64,000 bases of DNA from CAWHPS01 sp963831235 (lineage in GTDB: Bacteria; Fibrobacterota; OXYB2-FULL-49-7; JAEUSG01). The DNA is taken from NCBI GenBank assembly GCA_963831235.1, contig CAWHPS010000059.1, forward strand, positions 155,280 to 219,279. The letters run 5' to 3'. Each line of letters opens with the position of its first letter. Within the stretch, counting starts at the first letter, position 1. Of the stretch, positions 1 through 7,560 are shown piece by piece. Made by a program: the position numbers and the translations under genes. The notes below the pieces were generated by a model. That model had not been told where the DNA came from. It searched no databases and saw only the letters and a list, made by a program, of their open reading frames with translations.

Positions 1-170
1 TTAAATCCAACAATGCAGTCCCGGCTCTTCCGCTCTTGCAAAATTCCAAGATCATCATACCAAGTGCTGTCACTGTTCCAAACACTGTCAACGGTAACTG
101 AATCCACGGTTAATGATGCATGACAGACAATACCAAAATATAACACAAAAAGTATGATTAATCTGCTCAT
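1..170 (-). CDS. Secreted hypothetical protein, N-terminal part (runs off window)
   Basis: Opens with MSRLIILFVLYFGIVCHA, a short basic start and hydrophobic core typical of a Sec signal peptide, followed by a Ser/Thr/Asp-rich stretch. The reading frame stays open to base 1, so only about 56 residues are visible. Its ATG overlaps the TGA of the upstream interrupted gene (ATGA, 167-170), so the two were translationally coupled. Function unknown; export from the cytoplasm is the only supported statement. Confidence 0.6.
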   Translation of the reverse strand, partial: MSRLIILFVLYFGIVCHASLTVDSVTVDSVWNSDSTWYDDLGILQERKSRDCIVGF

Positions 171-422
171 CGCACCACCGCCAATCTCGTTGCTTTTGAA
201 AGGAAGCCTGGCGTTTCAAATCGGGCAACATAGATACCATTTGCTAAACCGCGTGACAAGGGTTCAAACCCGTCATGATTCACTTTTATCGCAGCTACCA
301 TTCGCCCGCGTATATTGAATAATTTGACCACCCCTTTGGCCCCTGTATGAATAAACAGCCCGTTTCCAGTTGTGCTTATTCGAAAAACCTCAGGAGCAAG
401 CATTACTCCAGATTTTTGAACT
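167..422 (-). pseudogene. 3' part of a secreted protein gene with Por-like tail, cut by IS66
   Basis: This is the downstream fragment of a gene split by the IS66 element at 431-2896. Removing the element and one copy of the 8-bp duplication rejoins it in frame to the fragment at 2897-3027 and gives one 128-residue protein ending at the TGA at 167-169. The C-terminal half (VKLFNIRGRMVAAIK, then LANGIYVARFET) resembles the beta-sandwich sorting/FlgD-like tail common on secreted proteins of Fibrobacterota and Bacteroidota. An internal ATG at 401-403 could allow residual translation, but without the signal peptide the product could not be exported. Confidence 0.75.
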
Positions 423-505
423 GCTACACCGTATCCGTTCGGTCACTCCATATAGCATTCTATCTGAATTTTAGCGATATTATATGCGGGCAGCGACAAG
501 CTTGA

Positions 506-2035
506 TCAAGCAGCGTTCTTTGACAATTTCCAGGCAGCAGGCGTAAGGTCGCGGATTTTCTTTACGGGGTAGTCGGCAATCCTGGTCAGCACATCGGAGA
601 GGTACTCGAAAGGGTTGATATCGTTGAGATTGCAAGTGGCAATAAGAGAGTAAATAATGGCGGTGCGTTTGGCGCCTTCCTCAGAACCGCAGAACAGGAA
701 ATTCTTTCTGGCGATGGCAACGGTTCGGATAAGCCTCTCGACCAGATTATTATCGATGGGCAATTTACCATCCAGAAGAAAGTTATTCAGCTTCTCCCAA
801 TGATTGAGCGCAAAGGAGATGGCCTTGCCCATAGGACTTTGGGGCAAGATGGTTTTTCCAGGATTTTGGATAAGCTGATGGATAGCCTCAACAATTGGGG
901 TGCTCTCCTTTTTGCGCAATTCGAAGCGTTGGGCAGGTTCCATTTTGTTGTCTCGCGCCCTCTTTTCTATTTCATAGAGCTGGCCAATGAGGTCCAGAAC
1001 TTTTCCGGCAAACTCCGGCTCCGTTTCTTTGGCCTCAAAGAAACCTCGCCGCGCATGAACCCAACAGATCAAATGTACCAGACTTTTCCGGTTAACTATT
1101 TCCAGATAACCCGCATATCCGTCTGTCATCAAATGTTTGCCATTGAAGTCCTTGAGCATTTCATTCGGTCCCTCCCGACCACGGCCAGGGCGGTAGTCGA
1201 ATATGGCGAGGCATTCATCGCCTACATAGGGGAATAACCACCCCAGATGGGCTTTCCCCTGTGTTTCGCCGTCCAAGACTTTGAGCGGCGTCTCGTCTCC
1301 TTGAATACAGTAGGATTTGAGAAGGTCTTCGCGCATGATATCGTAAATATTCTGAAGGTAATGGCAAACCTGTTCTATCCACCCGACCATCGAGGAGCGG
1401 TTTATGTGGATGCCGTAACGCTTGAAAATCTTTTCTATCCGATAAAGCGGCAGGCCGTCGAGGAATTTGCTGATGATTATCCAAGTGATAAGATTAACTC
1501 CCGCCACGCCTCGTTCAATAGGACGAGCAGGAAGCGGGGCCATGGTGACACCGGCATCTGGGCAGGCTTTGCAAACGTATTTAGGGCGAACATATTTCTT
1601 TGCATAGAACACGGCTGGCTTGTATTCCAGCTCAGTGGTCTCGTCGTTACCAATGAAGACTTTATCGGTGTCACAAGTGGTGCAATGCTTTTCTTCGGCG
1701 GTGGGTTCAAGCATGATGATTTCAGTGTAAATGCCTTCAGGAATAGGGTTGCGGCCATGTCCCTTCCGGGCCGGTTTACACCTTTCATAGGATATTTTCT
1801 CTTTAGTCTCGGCTATCCCTACAGAGGGCACTTCTTCGCTGAAGAGTTTGGTTTGTTCTACAGGAACTTGTGCATGAACAAACCGTTCTGCCTTTTGACC
1901 GAAGATAAGACGTTTGAGATTGGCAAGCTCGAAGGTGAGCGCGAGGATTCTTTCCTGCTGTTTGAAGATGAGCGTATCTTTTTCTTCGGGGGTGGCGGGG
2001 AGAGAAGGTGCAGAAGGTGTTTTGCCGTTTGACAT
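506..2035 (-). CDS. tnpC: IS66 transposase TnpC
   Basis: The large DDE transposase of the element, about 509 residues from the MSNGKT start (the frame is open seven codons further, to 2056, without a ribosome-binding site at either). The N-terminus holds a coiled leucine-zipper-like region (ERILALTFELANLKRLIFG) and the KAERF motif of IS66. A Cys-rich zinc-finger region follows (HCTTC, YVCKAC), then the catalytic core with QGDETPLKV, TDGYAGY and the C-terminal DNNLVERLIR segment that carries the catalytic Glu. Length is normal for the family and there is no frameshift. Confidence 0.95.
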   Translation of the reverse strand: MSNGKTPSAPSLPATPEEKDTLIFKQQERILALTFELANLKRLIFGQKAERFVHAQVPVEQTKLFSEEVPSVGIAETKEKISYERCKPARKGHGRNPIPEGIYTEIIMLEPTAEEKHCTTCDTDKVFIGNDETTELEYKPAVFYAKKYVRPKYVCKACPDAGVTMAPLPARPIERGVAGVNLITWIIISKFLDGLPLYRIEKIFKRYGIHINRSSMVGWIEQVCHYLQNIYDIMREDLLKSYCIQGDETPLKVLDGETQGKAHLGWLFPYVGDECLAIFDYRPGRGREGPNEMLKDFNGKHLMTDGYAGYLEIVNRKSLVHLICWVHARRGFFEAKETEPEFAGKVLDLIGQLYEIEKRARDNKMEPAQRFELRKKESTPIVEAIHQLIQNPGKTILPQSPMGKAISFALNHWEKLNNFLLDGKLPIDNNLVERLIRTVAIARKNFLFCGSEEGAKRTAIIYSLIATCNLNDINPFEYLSDVLTRIADYPVKKIRDLTPAAWKLSKNAA

Positions 2036-2089
2036 AATTAAATATAATATATTCAACGCAGAAAGTCAAGGCTTATCTTTCATTTTTCC

Positions 2090-2491
2090 CTATGAAACAT
2101 CATTTTTATTGATCTCTCCGGCTGAGGCTTTCGCCGGAAGTGTATAACGTCGGTGTCTCCTGATCGAACGCAGATCAATGCCTTCGATAATGCACATCAA
2201 TTCCTCCCTTGGCAGGTTAATTTGCCCTGAACGAAGCGCCTCTTCGCTCAGTGATAAATTGAAGCGCCCCTGCTCCAGTCGTTTGGCCAGCACCCAGTAT
2301 CCGTGGCGGTCAAACACTAATATCTTTAAACGGTCCCGCTGTCGATTGGTGAATACGAAATAATCTCCGCTCGCAGGATCACGTCCCATGTGCTGACTTA
2401 CCTCACCGCTCAAACCGTCGAAACTTTTCCTCATGTCCACCGCCCTTGTGCAGAGGTAAATGGCGGATGCGGAGCCTGGGCCGAACATCAT
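2090..2491 (-). CDS. tnpB: IS66 accessory protein TnpB
   Basis: 133 residues, the usual size for the IS66 Orf2 family (PF05717). Typical motifs are visible: IYLCTRAVDMRKSFDGL near the start, then DYFVFTNRQRDRLKIL and FDRHGYWVLAKRLEQGRF. It is required together with TnpA and TnpC for transposition of most IS66 elements, but its biochemical role is not established. Its start overlaps the stop of tnpA by 4 nt (2488-2491), giving translational coupling. Confidence 0.95.
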   Translation of the reverse strand: MMFGPGSASAIYLCTRAVDMRKSFDGLSGEVSQHMGRDPASGDYFVFTNRQRDRLKILVFDRHGYWVLAKRLEQGRFNLSLSEEALRSGQINLPREELMCIIEGIDLRSIRRHRRYTLPAKASAGEINKNDVS

Positions 2492-2823
2492 ACGGTCACC
2501 CCTTTCAAGACGGTCAGCAGCGATTCCAGCGGATATGAAATCGGAAAGCTCAAAACACGTCCATCCGGGAATGAAAGCTCACAGTTTTCCCTGCATGCAA
2601 GCGTCTGCGCATCCGGTAGGATGCGGACAAACCCTGGGTTGTTTTCTGCTCGTGCTATCCGTGATAACGATGCCTCTCCTTCACGAATACGCTTTTTCCA
2701 CCAGCCAAAAGTCGATAGATGTATTTTATGCTTGAGACAATACGATGCAATACTCAGACCGCTGCTTGGTTGTGCTTGAATCGCCCTGCGCATTTGTCGG
2801 AACTTTTGGATTCGTTTTGACAT
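2488..2823 (-). CDS. tnpA: IS66 accessory protein TnpA
   Basis: 111 residues with an N-terminal helix-turn-helix-like region (QPSSGLSIASYCLKHKIHLS followed by TFGWWKKRIR), the signature of the IS66 Orf1 family (PF01527/Tnp_8-like). It is the first gene of the element, directly inside the right inverted repeat, and probably binds the element ends. It is coupled to tnpB through an ATGA overlap. Confidence 0.93.
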   Translation of the reverse strand: MSKRIQKFRQMRRAIQAQPSSGLSIASYCLKHKIHLSTFGWWKKRIREGEASLSRIARAENNPGFVRILPDAQTLACRENCELSFPDGRVLSFPISYPLESLLTVLKGVTV

Positions 2824-2896
2824 GTGACCTCCTTCGTGTACATATAAGATAACGAAAAAGGTCGCGAAAACCTATATGGAGCTACCGAACGGATAC

Positions 2897-3027
2897 GCTA
2901 CACCCAAATCCCACCCGGTCTTTACTCCTGCCGTTAATGTAAACACTGTGGTTTGTCCGCTTGCTTCTAAATAACTTTGAGCAAATACAATAACCGGTAC
3001 CATGCAGAACAAAATCAATATACGCAT
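2897..3027 (-). pseudogene. 5' part of the IS66-interrupted secreted protein gene
   Basis: Starts with a good ribosome-binding site (AGGAAG, 4 nt before the ATG at 3025-3027) and a clear signal peptide (MRILILFCMVPVIVFA, cleavage probably after the Ala before QSYLEA). It then reads through TAGVKTGWDLGV into the 8-bp target site, and the frame continues exactly in the fragment at 167-422. The 3028-3278 stretch upstream is AT-rich with no gene; it would hold the promoter of this gene pair. Confidence 0.75.
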
Positions 3028-3278
3028 AATGCTTCCTGTTTAAAGAAAGTTTGTTTACCATATTACAAATACAATATATTTATTTTATTAGACGCAAAAA
3101 TGTTCTTTACGTGCTGCAATTATTATATTTGCATGAGGTCATCAAATTAATGCGCATACTAAAAATGTACTCATCAGAACTAAACGTATGAGTAGTTTCA
3201 CCATCTAACTTATTTTGCTAATATCCTATATGTTTTTCGTATTATTTGATTTGTTTTGTACATCAATAAAAGTATAAA

Positions 3279-3842
3279 TTATTCTAATAAGGAAACAAGC
3301 TCATCCTTAAAACATCCAAGCAAGACATGATCAATATATTCTCCGGAGATTAAAAGCTTTTTTCTAATACGTCCTTCTTCTTTAAAGCCTATCTTCAGAA
3401 ACGCTTTTATTACGCCACCATTGGCAGCAACAGCACCTGCAGTCAACTTTCTGGCTCCAAGTACATTAAATGTATATTGACATGTAGCAAATAATGCATC
3501 CGTAGCAAGACCTTTTCCCCAGTATTCTCTTGCACCAATCATAATGCCGATATCTGCGGTACGAGTAATTAAACCAGCTTCATTGAGATAGTTTATTTTA
3601 ACTGTTCCAATAAACTGATTTTCTTGTGAATGGTAAATTGCAAAAAAAGCACATAACTCATTACACCATAACCCTTCTACATATTCACGAACCTTTTCAA
3701 ATCTTAATGGTTTTAAATACTCATCACGTCCTATATATTTAATAACTTCAATATCAGTGACCCATGCAAAATACTTTGGATCATTAAGATTTTGTTCATC
3801 AAATGGTTTGAGGAAGACTTTCTTACCATCTATTCTAATCAT
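3279..3842 (-). CDS. GNAT-family N-acetyltransferase
   Basis: 187 residues from MIRIDGKKVFLKPF, a RimJ/RimL-type acetyltransferase (PF13302-like). Motif A is visible as IMIGAREYWGKGLATDAL, followed by the GARKLTAGAVAANGGVIKAF stretch and GFKEEGRIRK, all typical of this fold. I chose the start at 3842 because its ATG overlaps the stop of the preceding wbuZ gene (ATGATTAG). It is the last gene of the polysaccharide locus. Inference: it acetylates an amino sugar, possibly the job of PseH/LegH. Protein N-acetylation is the alternative. Confidence 0.8.
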   Translation of the reverse strand: MIRIDGKKVFLKPFDEQNLNDPKYFAWVTDIEVIKYIGRDEYLKPLRFEKVREYVEGLWCNELCAFFAIYHSQENQFIGTVKINYLNEAGLITRTADIGIMIGAREYWGKGLATDALFATCQYTFNVLGARKLTAGAVAANGGVIKAFLKIGFKEEGRIRKKLLISGEYIDHVLLGCFKDELVSLLE

Positions 3843-4632
3843 AAAATACTCCTTCTTTAATTTTTCCCCAAGTCGCCAAAGAGGTACCAGCTTCAATAAT
3901 ATAATGACGCGCTTCTGTCAGGTTATCACTCATAAAATTAAACAGATTAGCAGTAGAGACAGCAGAAATATCTCGACTTTTTAGTGCAGCAGAAAGATGC
4001 TCAAAATTTCCAGCTCCGCCAGATATAATCAAAGGCACACTGAGCATTGCTCCAAGTTTGGAAACATAGTCCAAATCTAATCCCTGTCCTGTTCCATCAT
4101 TACTCATCGAAGTCAAATAAATTTCTCCGACCCCGAGAGATTGGGCAAGAAAAGCTGCCTTCTCTGCAACCATTCCAATAGGGCGCACCCCATTTTCAAT
4201 AAATACTGTTCTTACGCCATTTTCATTCTTATAATCAATAGAGGCTACGACACATTGACTTCCAAATTGTTTTACAAGTTCTTTCACCAATTCCGGCTCA
4301 GTAAATATTGGAGTATTTATTACTACCTTATCAGCGCCAGCCCTTAAAAGGAGATTTGAATCTTTAATACACCTTATACCACCACCTGTAGCAATTGGCA
4401 TAAAGTATTTTTTTCCAATATCCTCTATAACTTTAGAAAACTTTTGCAGATCTTTCTTATCCCTTTCTACGTTAAGAATAATTAGCTCGTCAATTGAATA
4501 TGCAATTGCATCGAAATCGTAGTTTTCCCTGACCCAATTAAGATCTCCTACCTTTTGTAGAGAGAAGTTCCTACTCAGCATAAAACTGCCATTCTGGAAA
4601 AGCAATGTAAAAATTAATCGTTTCTCTAGCAT
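3835..4632 (-). CDS. wbuZ: HisF-like ammonia-using subunit, sugar amidination (WbuZ)
   Basis: 265-residue (beta/alpha)8 barrel related to HisF. The GGGIR, GADKVVINT and LIISGGAG phosphate-site segments are present. The N-terminal CLDVKDGRVVKG motif of true HisF, which carries the catalytic Asp, is replaced by FTLLFQNG. This agrees with its use in sugar amidination rather than histidine synthesis. It sits directly behind the HisH-like and PP-loop subunits with 1-nt spacing. In O-antigen and flagellin loci (WbpG/HisH2/HisF2, WbuXYZ) such trios convert an N-acetyl group to acetamidino on a sugar. The exact substrate here is inference. Confidence 0.85.
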   Translation of the reverse strand: MLEKRLIFTLLFQNGSFMLSRNFSLQKVGDLNWVRENYDFDAIAYSIDELIILNVERDKKDLQKFSKVIEDIGKKYFMPIATGGGIRCIKDSNLLLRAGADKVVINTPIFTEPELVKELVKQFGSQCVVASIDYKNENGVRTVFIENGVRPIGMVAEKAAFLAQSLGVGEIYLTSMSNDGTGQGLDLDYVSKLGAMLSVPLIISGGAGNFEHLSAALKSRDISAVSTANLFNFMSDNLTEARHYIIEAGTSLATWGKIKEGVFYD

Positions 4633-4633
4633 C

Positions 4634-5239
4634 CTACCTCTCGCAAAAATTCTTCAATAATCGCAAACCGTTACTTTGACTCTTTTCCGGATGAAATTGA
4701 GTGCCAATTACATTTCCACGAATCAGCACTGACGTAAATTTAATCCCATGATCAGTAACTCCTGCAACATCTTCTGAAATGCCATTAAAATGATAACTAT
4801 GAACAAAGTAAAAGTAGCTTCGATCTTTAATACCGGAGAATAACGAGTCGTTCTTAATTATTTCTACCTGATTAAACCCCATGTGCGGTACTTTGATATC
4901 AGATCGTTTTGTATTTAGAAATTTAACCCTCCCGCTTATCAATCCAAGACCATTGCAAAGACCGCCTTCTTCACCATATTCGGCTAACAACTGCATACCA
5001 AGGCATATTCCAAGAATAGGCTTACCATTCCTGCTTGCCTTTTGAATTGAATCAACAATATTAAGACGTATTAGGTTTTCCATAGCCTCGCGAAACGAAC
5101 CTACACCGGGTAAAATAAGTTTATCGCTATCTAATATTTCTTCTGCCGTCTGAACTAATTTGTTCTCTACACCTAAATATTCAAGAGCATTTATTACTGA
5201 CCGCAGATTACCCATCCCATAATCAATAATTGAAAGCAT
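4634..5239 (-). CDS. wbuY: HisH-like glutamine amidotransferase, sugar amidination (WbuY)
   Basis: 201-residue class I glutaminase. The nucleophile Cys lies in GICLGMQLLAEYG, and the His-Glu pair in GTQFHPEKSQ completes the triad. It releases ammonia from glutamine for the HisF-like partner. The start overlaps the stop of wbuX (TAATG), and wbuZ starts 1 nt after its stop, so the three form one translational unit. No other his genes occur anywhere in the window, which argues against a role in histidine synthesis. Confidence 0.88.
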   Translation of the reverse strand: MLSIIDYGMGNLRSVINALEYLGVENKLVQTAEEILDSDKLILPGVGSFREAMENLIRLNIVDSIQKASRNGKPILGICLGMQLLAEYGEEGGLCNGLGLISGRVKFLNTKRSDIKVPHMGFNQVEIIKNDSLFSGIKDRSYFYFVHSYHFNGISEDVAGVTDHGIKFTSVLIRGNVIGTQFHPEKSQSNGLRLLKNFCER

Positions 5240-6339
5240 TAATGAACCTCAAAGGTGGGCATCCACTTTCCATTCTCAAAGCTAAAAAGCTTTTTATTTA
5301 CATGTTTTTCAATTATTGCATCATACCCCTGTCGTGACAATCCAAAATATTCCATATAGTGGGGGATAAATTGCTCAGGGTCTTCACGGTCGAATTTTTT
5401 AATGAGCGAAACACCCTGTTTTCTACTTAATGCTCCTCGCCGAATATCAATACCAACATCCTGCGAGCAGCGGCCAAAACCATATTTAAGATACATCAAG
5501 TAAGTATGCAGGTTATAAAGGGATGTATCAGATTGAGCAAAATTATTGTATGTACCGGAGGCTCGCTCAAATTGCTCTTTAAGGCCGCATTTGTCCTTTG
5601 CAAGAAGGTAATGCTCGTACGAATCCCAATTCTCAAAATAAGACCAATGGGCAATACAAAGATTTGCAGCCTTCATTTCTTGTGCACTTGGATATGAAAA
5701 CCAATATAATTCTTGTTCAGTAAACATATCGCGGTATCGCATTGGGTCGTGCCCCTCAAGATAAATCTTAATGCTATCAGCAGCATCGTAATAATGTTGA
5801 TTGTTTAGTTTCTTTGAACCGCCGTATTCAGTTTCACCTTCTTCACCAAACATAACCAATGGGATGTTCATTTTAGTGGAAATGCGAAATATGGCAGTCT
5901 GAACCGCAGTCTGCCACCCTAATAAAGGTTGGCCTGCTTCTTCAAACCCAAACTTATCAATCGCTTTTAATACAAAGGGATTTGGCGTTATATGTATATG
6001 GTCATAACCAGCATTAATAAAATTAATTAAATTTTTTTCTCCAATTTCAAACGTTATTCCAGGTCTAATTGTGACACAAAGAGGATGCATTTTAAGTTTA
6101 TATTTCATCATATATGCAACATAGCTGCTATCCTTTCCGCCACTCACAGGTACAATACAATCAAAACCTGATTTAGTTCTGTGTTGGTCGCATAATTCTT
6201 CAAGAAAGAGCCATCTTGATTTCCAATCTATTGAGGTTTTCTTCTCTTCACTCCATTGGCAAGCATTACACCGACCACTTTCATCATAAGAAATTCTTGG
6301 CCTTGTTTCAGGCATAACACATTGTGAACAGTATTTCAT
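5239..6339 (-). CDS. wbuX: N-acetyl sugar amidotransferase (WbuX/PseA/LegA-like)
   Basis: 366 residues of the TIGR03573 type. N-terminal Cys pairs (YCSQCVMP, CNACQW) look like a zinc site; the PP-loop SGGKDSSYVAY binds ATP and activates the substrate. Family members add ammonia to an N-acetyl group, giving acetamidino sugars such as Pse5Ac7Am or Leg5Am7Ac. It has its own ribosome-binding site (AGAGG, 7 nt before ATG). A 258-bp AT-rich gap (6340-6597) without a gene precedes it, so wbuXYZ plus the GNAT gene may have their own promoter. Confidence 0.88.
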   Translation of the reverse strand: MKYCSQCVMPETRPRISYDESGRCNACQWSEEKKTSIDWKSRWLFLEELCDQHRTKSGFDCIVPVSGGKDSSYVAYMMKYKLKMHPLCVTIRPGITFEIGEKNLINFINAGYDHIHITPNPFVLKAIDKFGFEEAGQPLLGWQTAVQTAIFRISTKMNIPLVMFGEEGETEYGGSKKLNNQHYYDAADSIKIYLEGHDPMRYRDMFTEQELYWFSYPSAQEMKAANLCIAHWSYFENWDSYEHYLLAKDKCGLKEQFERASGTYNNFAQSDTSLYNLHTYLMYLKYGFGRCSQDVGIDIRRGALSRKQGVSLIKKFDREDPEQFIPHYMEYFGLSRQGYDAIIEKHVNKKLFSFENGKWMPTFEVH

Positions 6340-6597
6340 TGTGATTCCTCTTTATAAATTACATATTATACTTTTAGTTATAGACAGGATAATCCTCTTA
6401 GATAGACTGAATATTTTTAAAAAGCAAAGCACTTATTTTGTAAACTTATTTATATAGACTTCACCTAAGCAATGTACTACCAAACTCTATCTTATTCATT
6501 GCTATTCGATATATAAGTCATTTTTTATGAATAATTATAAGTTATTCAGAGTTCGGAAATCAAATAATTCTTAGAACCTGTATAGGTTATAGGTTAA

Positions 6598-7560
6598 TTA
6601 TTGATGGGTATTTGTTATTGGAAATAAATTAATCTGTTTTGTTAAAAACCAATCAATTACCTCACAAATCTCTTTTAATGGCATTTGCTTAAATCCATTA
6701 ACATACATTGTCTCTTGCCCTATTCTATCCAAAAAAAACAGCAATGATAGACGATCAAATTCCATACTGCAAAATTCTTTTGAAAAAAAAGACTGAACCT
6801 CCATCAAAAATATTTGGGTGTCAATTAGCTTTAATAGCTGCTTATACCAGGTCAATTGGTTTTTATTGACATAAAATTGCAGTACAAAATATAAAACATC
6901 AAAATCCTGGATACTATATTTCCTATAACAGTCCAAATCAATGATAACATATTTGTTATCATTGTCTTTTAAGATATTGCCCTGATGAAAGTCGCCATGG
7001 GCTGGCCCGATTGCGAAAAGGCCAAATTCTAAAATATCATTAACCCTGTTTAAAATTAGCCGTTTTACATCACATCCCTTGATATAACCTACAACCTCGA
7101 TGCCCTTTTGAATTTGTTTAAAATTCGAGAGAGAAGGAGATTTTACCAAAGAACCAGCATATGCGAATCTGTTTAATATGGCACGCGCAGCACCGAATAT
7201 CTCATCTTCCTTAAGTGGAAGACAACGTTTTATTTCGAGAATTTTAAACAAAAAGCAAGACGAATAATGATGGGGTGGGATCATGTCTCGAATGGACTCT
7301 TGTTCCATTGCAAGGTTCATATTTTCATACTCTCTTTTTATTACTTCTTTTTTCCAGGATATTTTAATAACAACATCATCCGCCAATAAAACCACAACTT
7401 CTGGAAGGGATGATTTTTGTCGTATCACTTTTTTCTTCTTATATAGACAAACCATTATAAAACATGAATAAGAATTTATAGATTCAATTAGCAGATTGGT
7501 AAATCTAAACGGATGACAAATTAGCAGGCGTGTTGCTTTATAAACAGTCTTACCAATCAT
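6598..7560 (-). CDS. APH/choline-kinase-like phosphotransferase
   Basis: 320 residues with the catalytic loop of the aminoglycoside phosphotransferase superfamily, AHGDFHQGNILKDN, followed by VIIDLDCYRK, whose Asp binds Mg-ATP. The N-terminal lobe is weakly conserved. In polysaccharide loci such kinases phosphorylate sugars, lipids or small alcohols; resistance is not implied. The start overlaps the upstream gene's stop (ATGA, 7557-7560), so it is co-translated with the KpsS/C-like gene. The substrate cannot be read from the sequence. Confidence 0.7.
   Translation of the reverse strand: MIGKTVYKATRLLICHPFRFTNLLIESINSYSCFIMVCLYKKKKVIRQKSSLPEVVVLLADDVVIKISWKKEVIKREYENMNLAMEQESIRDMIPPHHYSSCFLFKILEIKRCLPLKEDEIFGAARAILNRFAYAGSLVKSPSLSNFKQIQKGIEVVGYIKGCDVKRLILNRVNDILEFGLFAIGPAHGDFHQGNILKDNDNKYVIIDLDCYRKYSIQDFDVLYFVLQFYVNKNQLTWYKQLLKLIDTQIFLMEVQSFFSKEFCSMEFDRLSLLFFLDRIGQETMYVNGFKQMPLKEICEVIDWFLTKQINLFPITNTHQ

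Larger units (their letters stand above)
431..2896 (-). mobile_element. IS66-family insertion sequence (2466 bp, complete)
   Basis: The ends are imperfect 25-bp inverted repeats (431-455 and 2872-2896) that match at 23 of 25 positions and begin GTATCCGTTCGGT. An identical 8-bp direct repeat, GCTACACC, flanks the element at 423-430 and 2897-2904; 8 bp is the target duplication length of the IS66 family. Inside are the three standard genes tnpA, tnpB and tnpC, all on the minus strand and all intact. Intact ends, duplication and genes point to a recent, possibly still active insertion. Confidence 0.95.

Noticed and set aside
800..2032. Long plus-strand open frames of 145 and 261 codons
   Set aside because: They lie wholly antisense to the intact IS66 tnpC gene, have no family resemblance and follow from its codon usage.
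3835..5239. Histidine biosynthesis genes hisH and hisF
   Set aside because: No other his genes are present, the HisF-like N-terminal catalytic motif is missing, and the pair overlaps a PP-loop sugar amidotransferase.
6598..7560. Aminoglycoside resistance kinase
   Set aside because: Only the general kinase fold is visible; coupling to a capsule-type gene inside a polysaccharide locus makes resistance unlikely.
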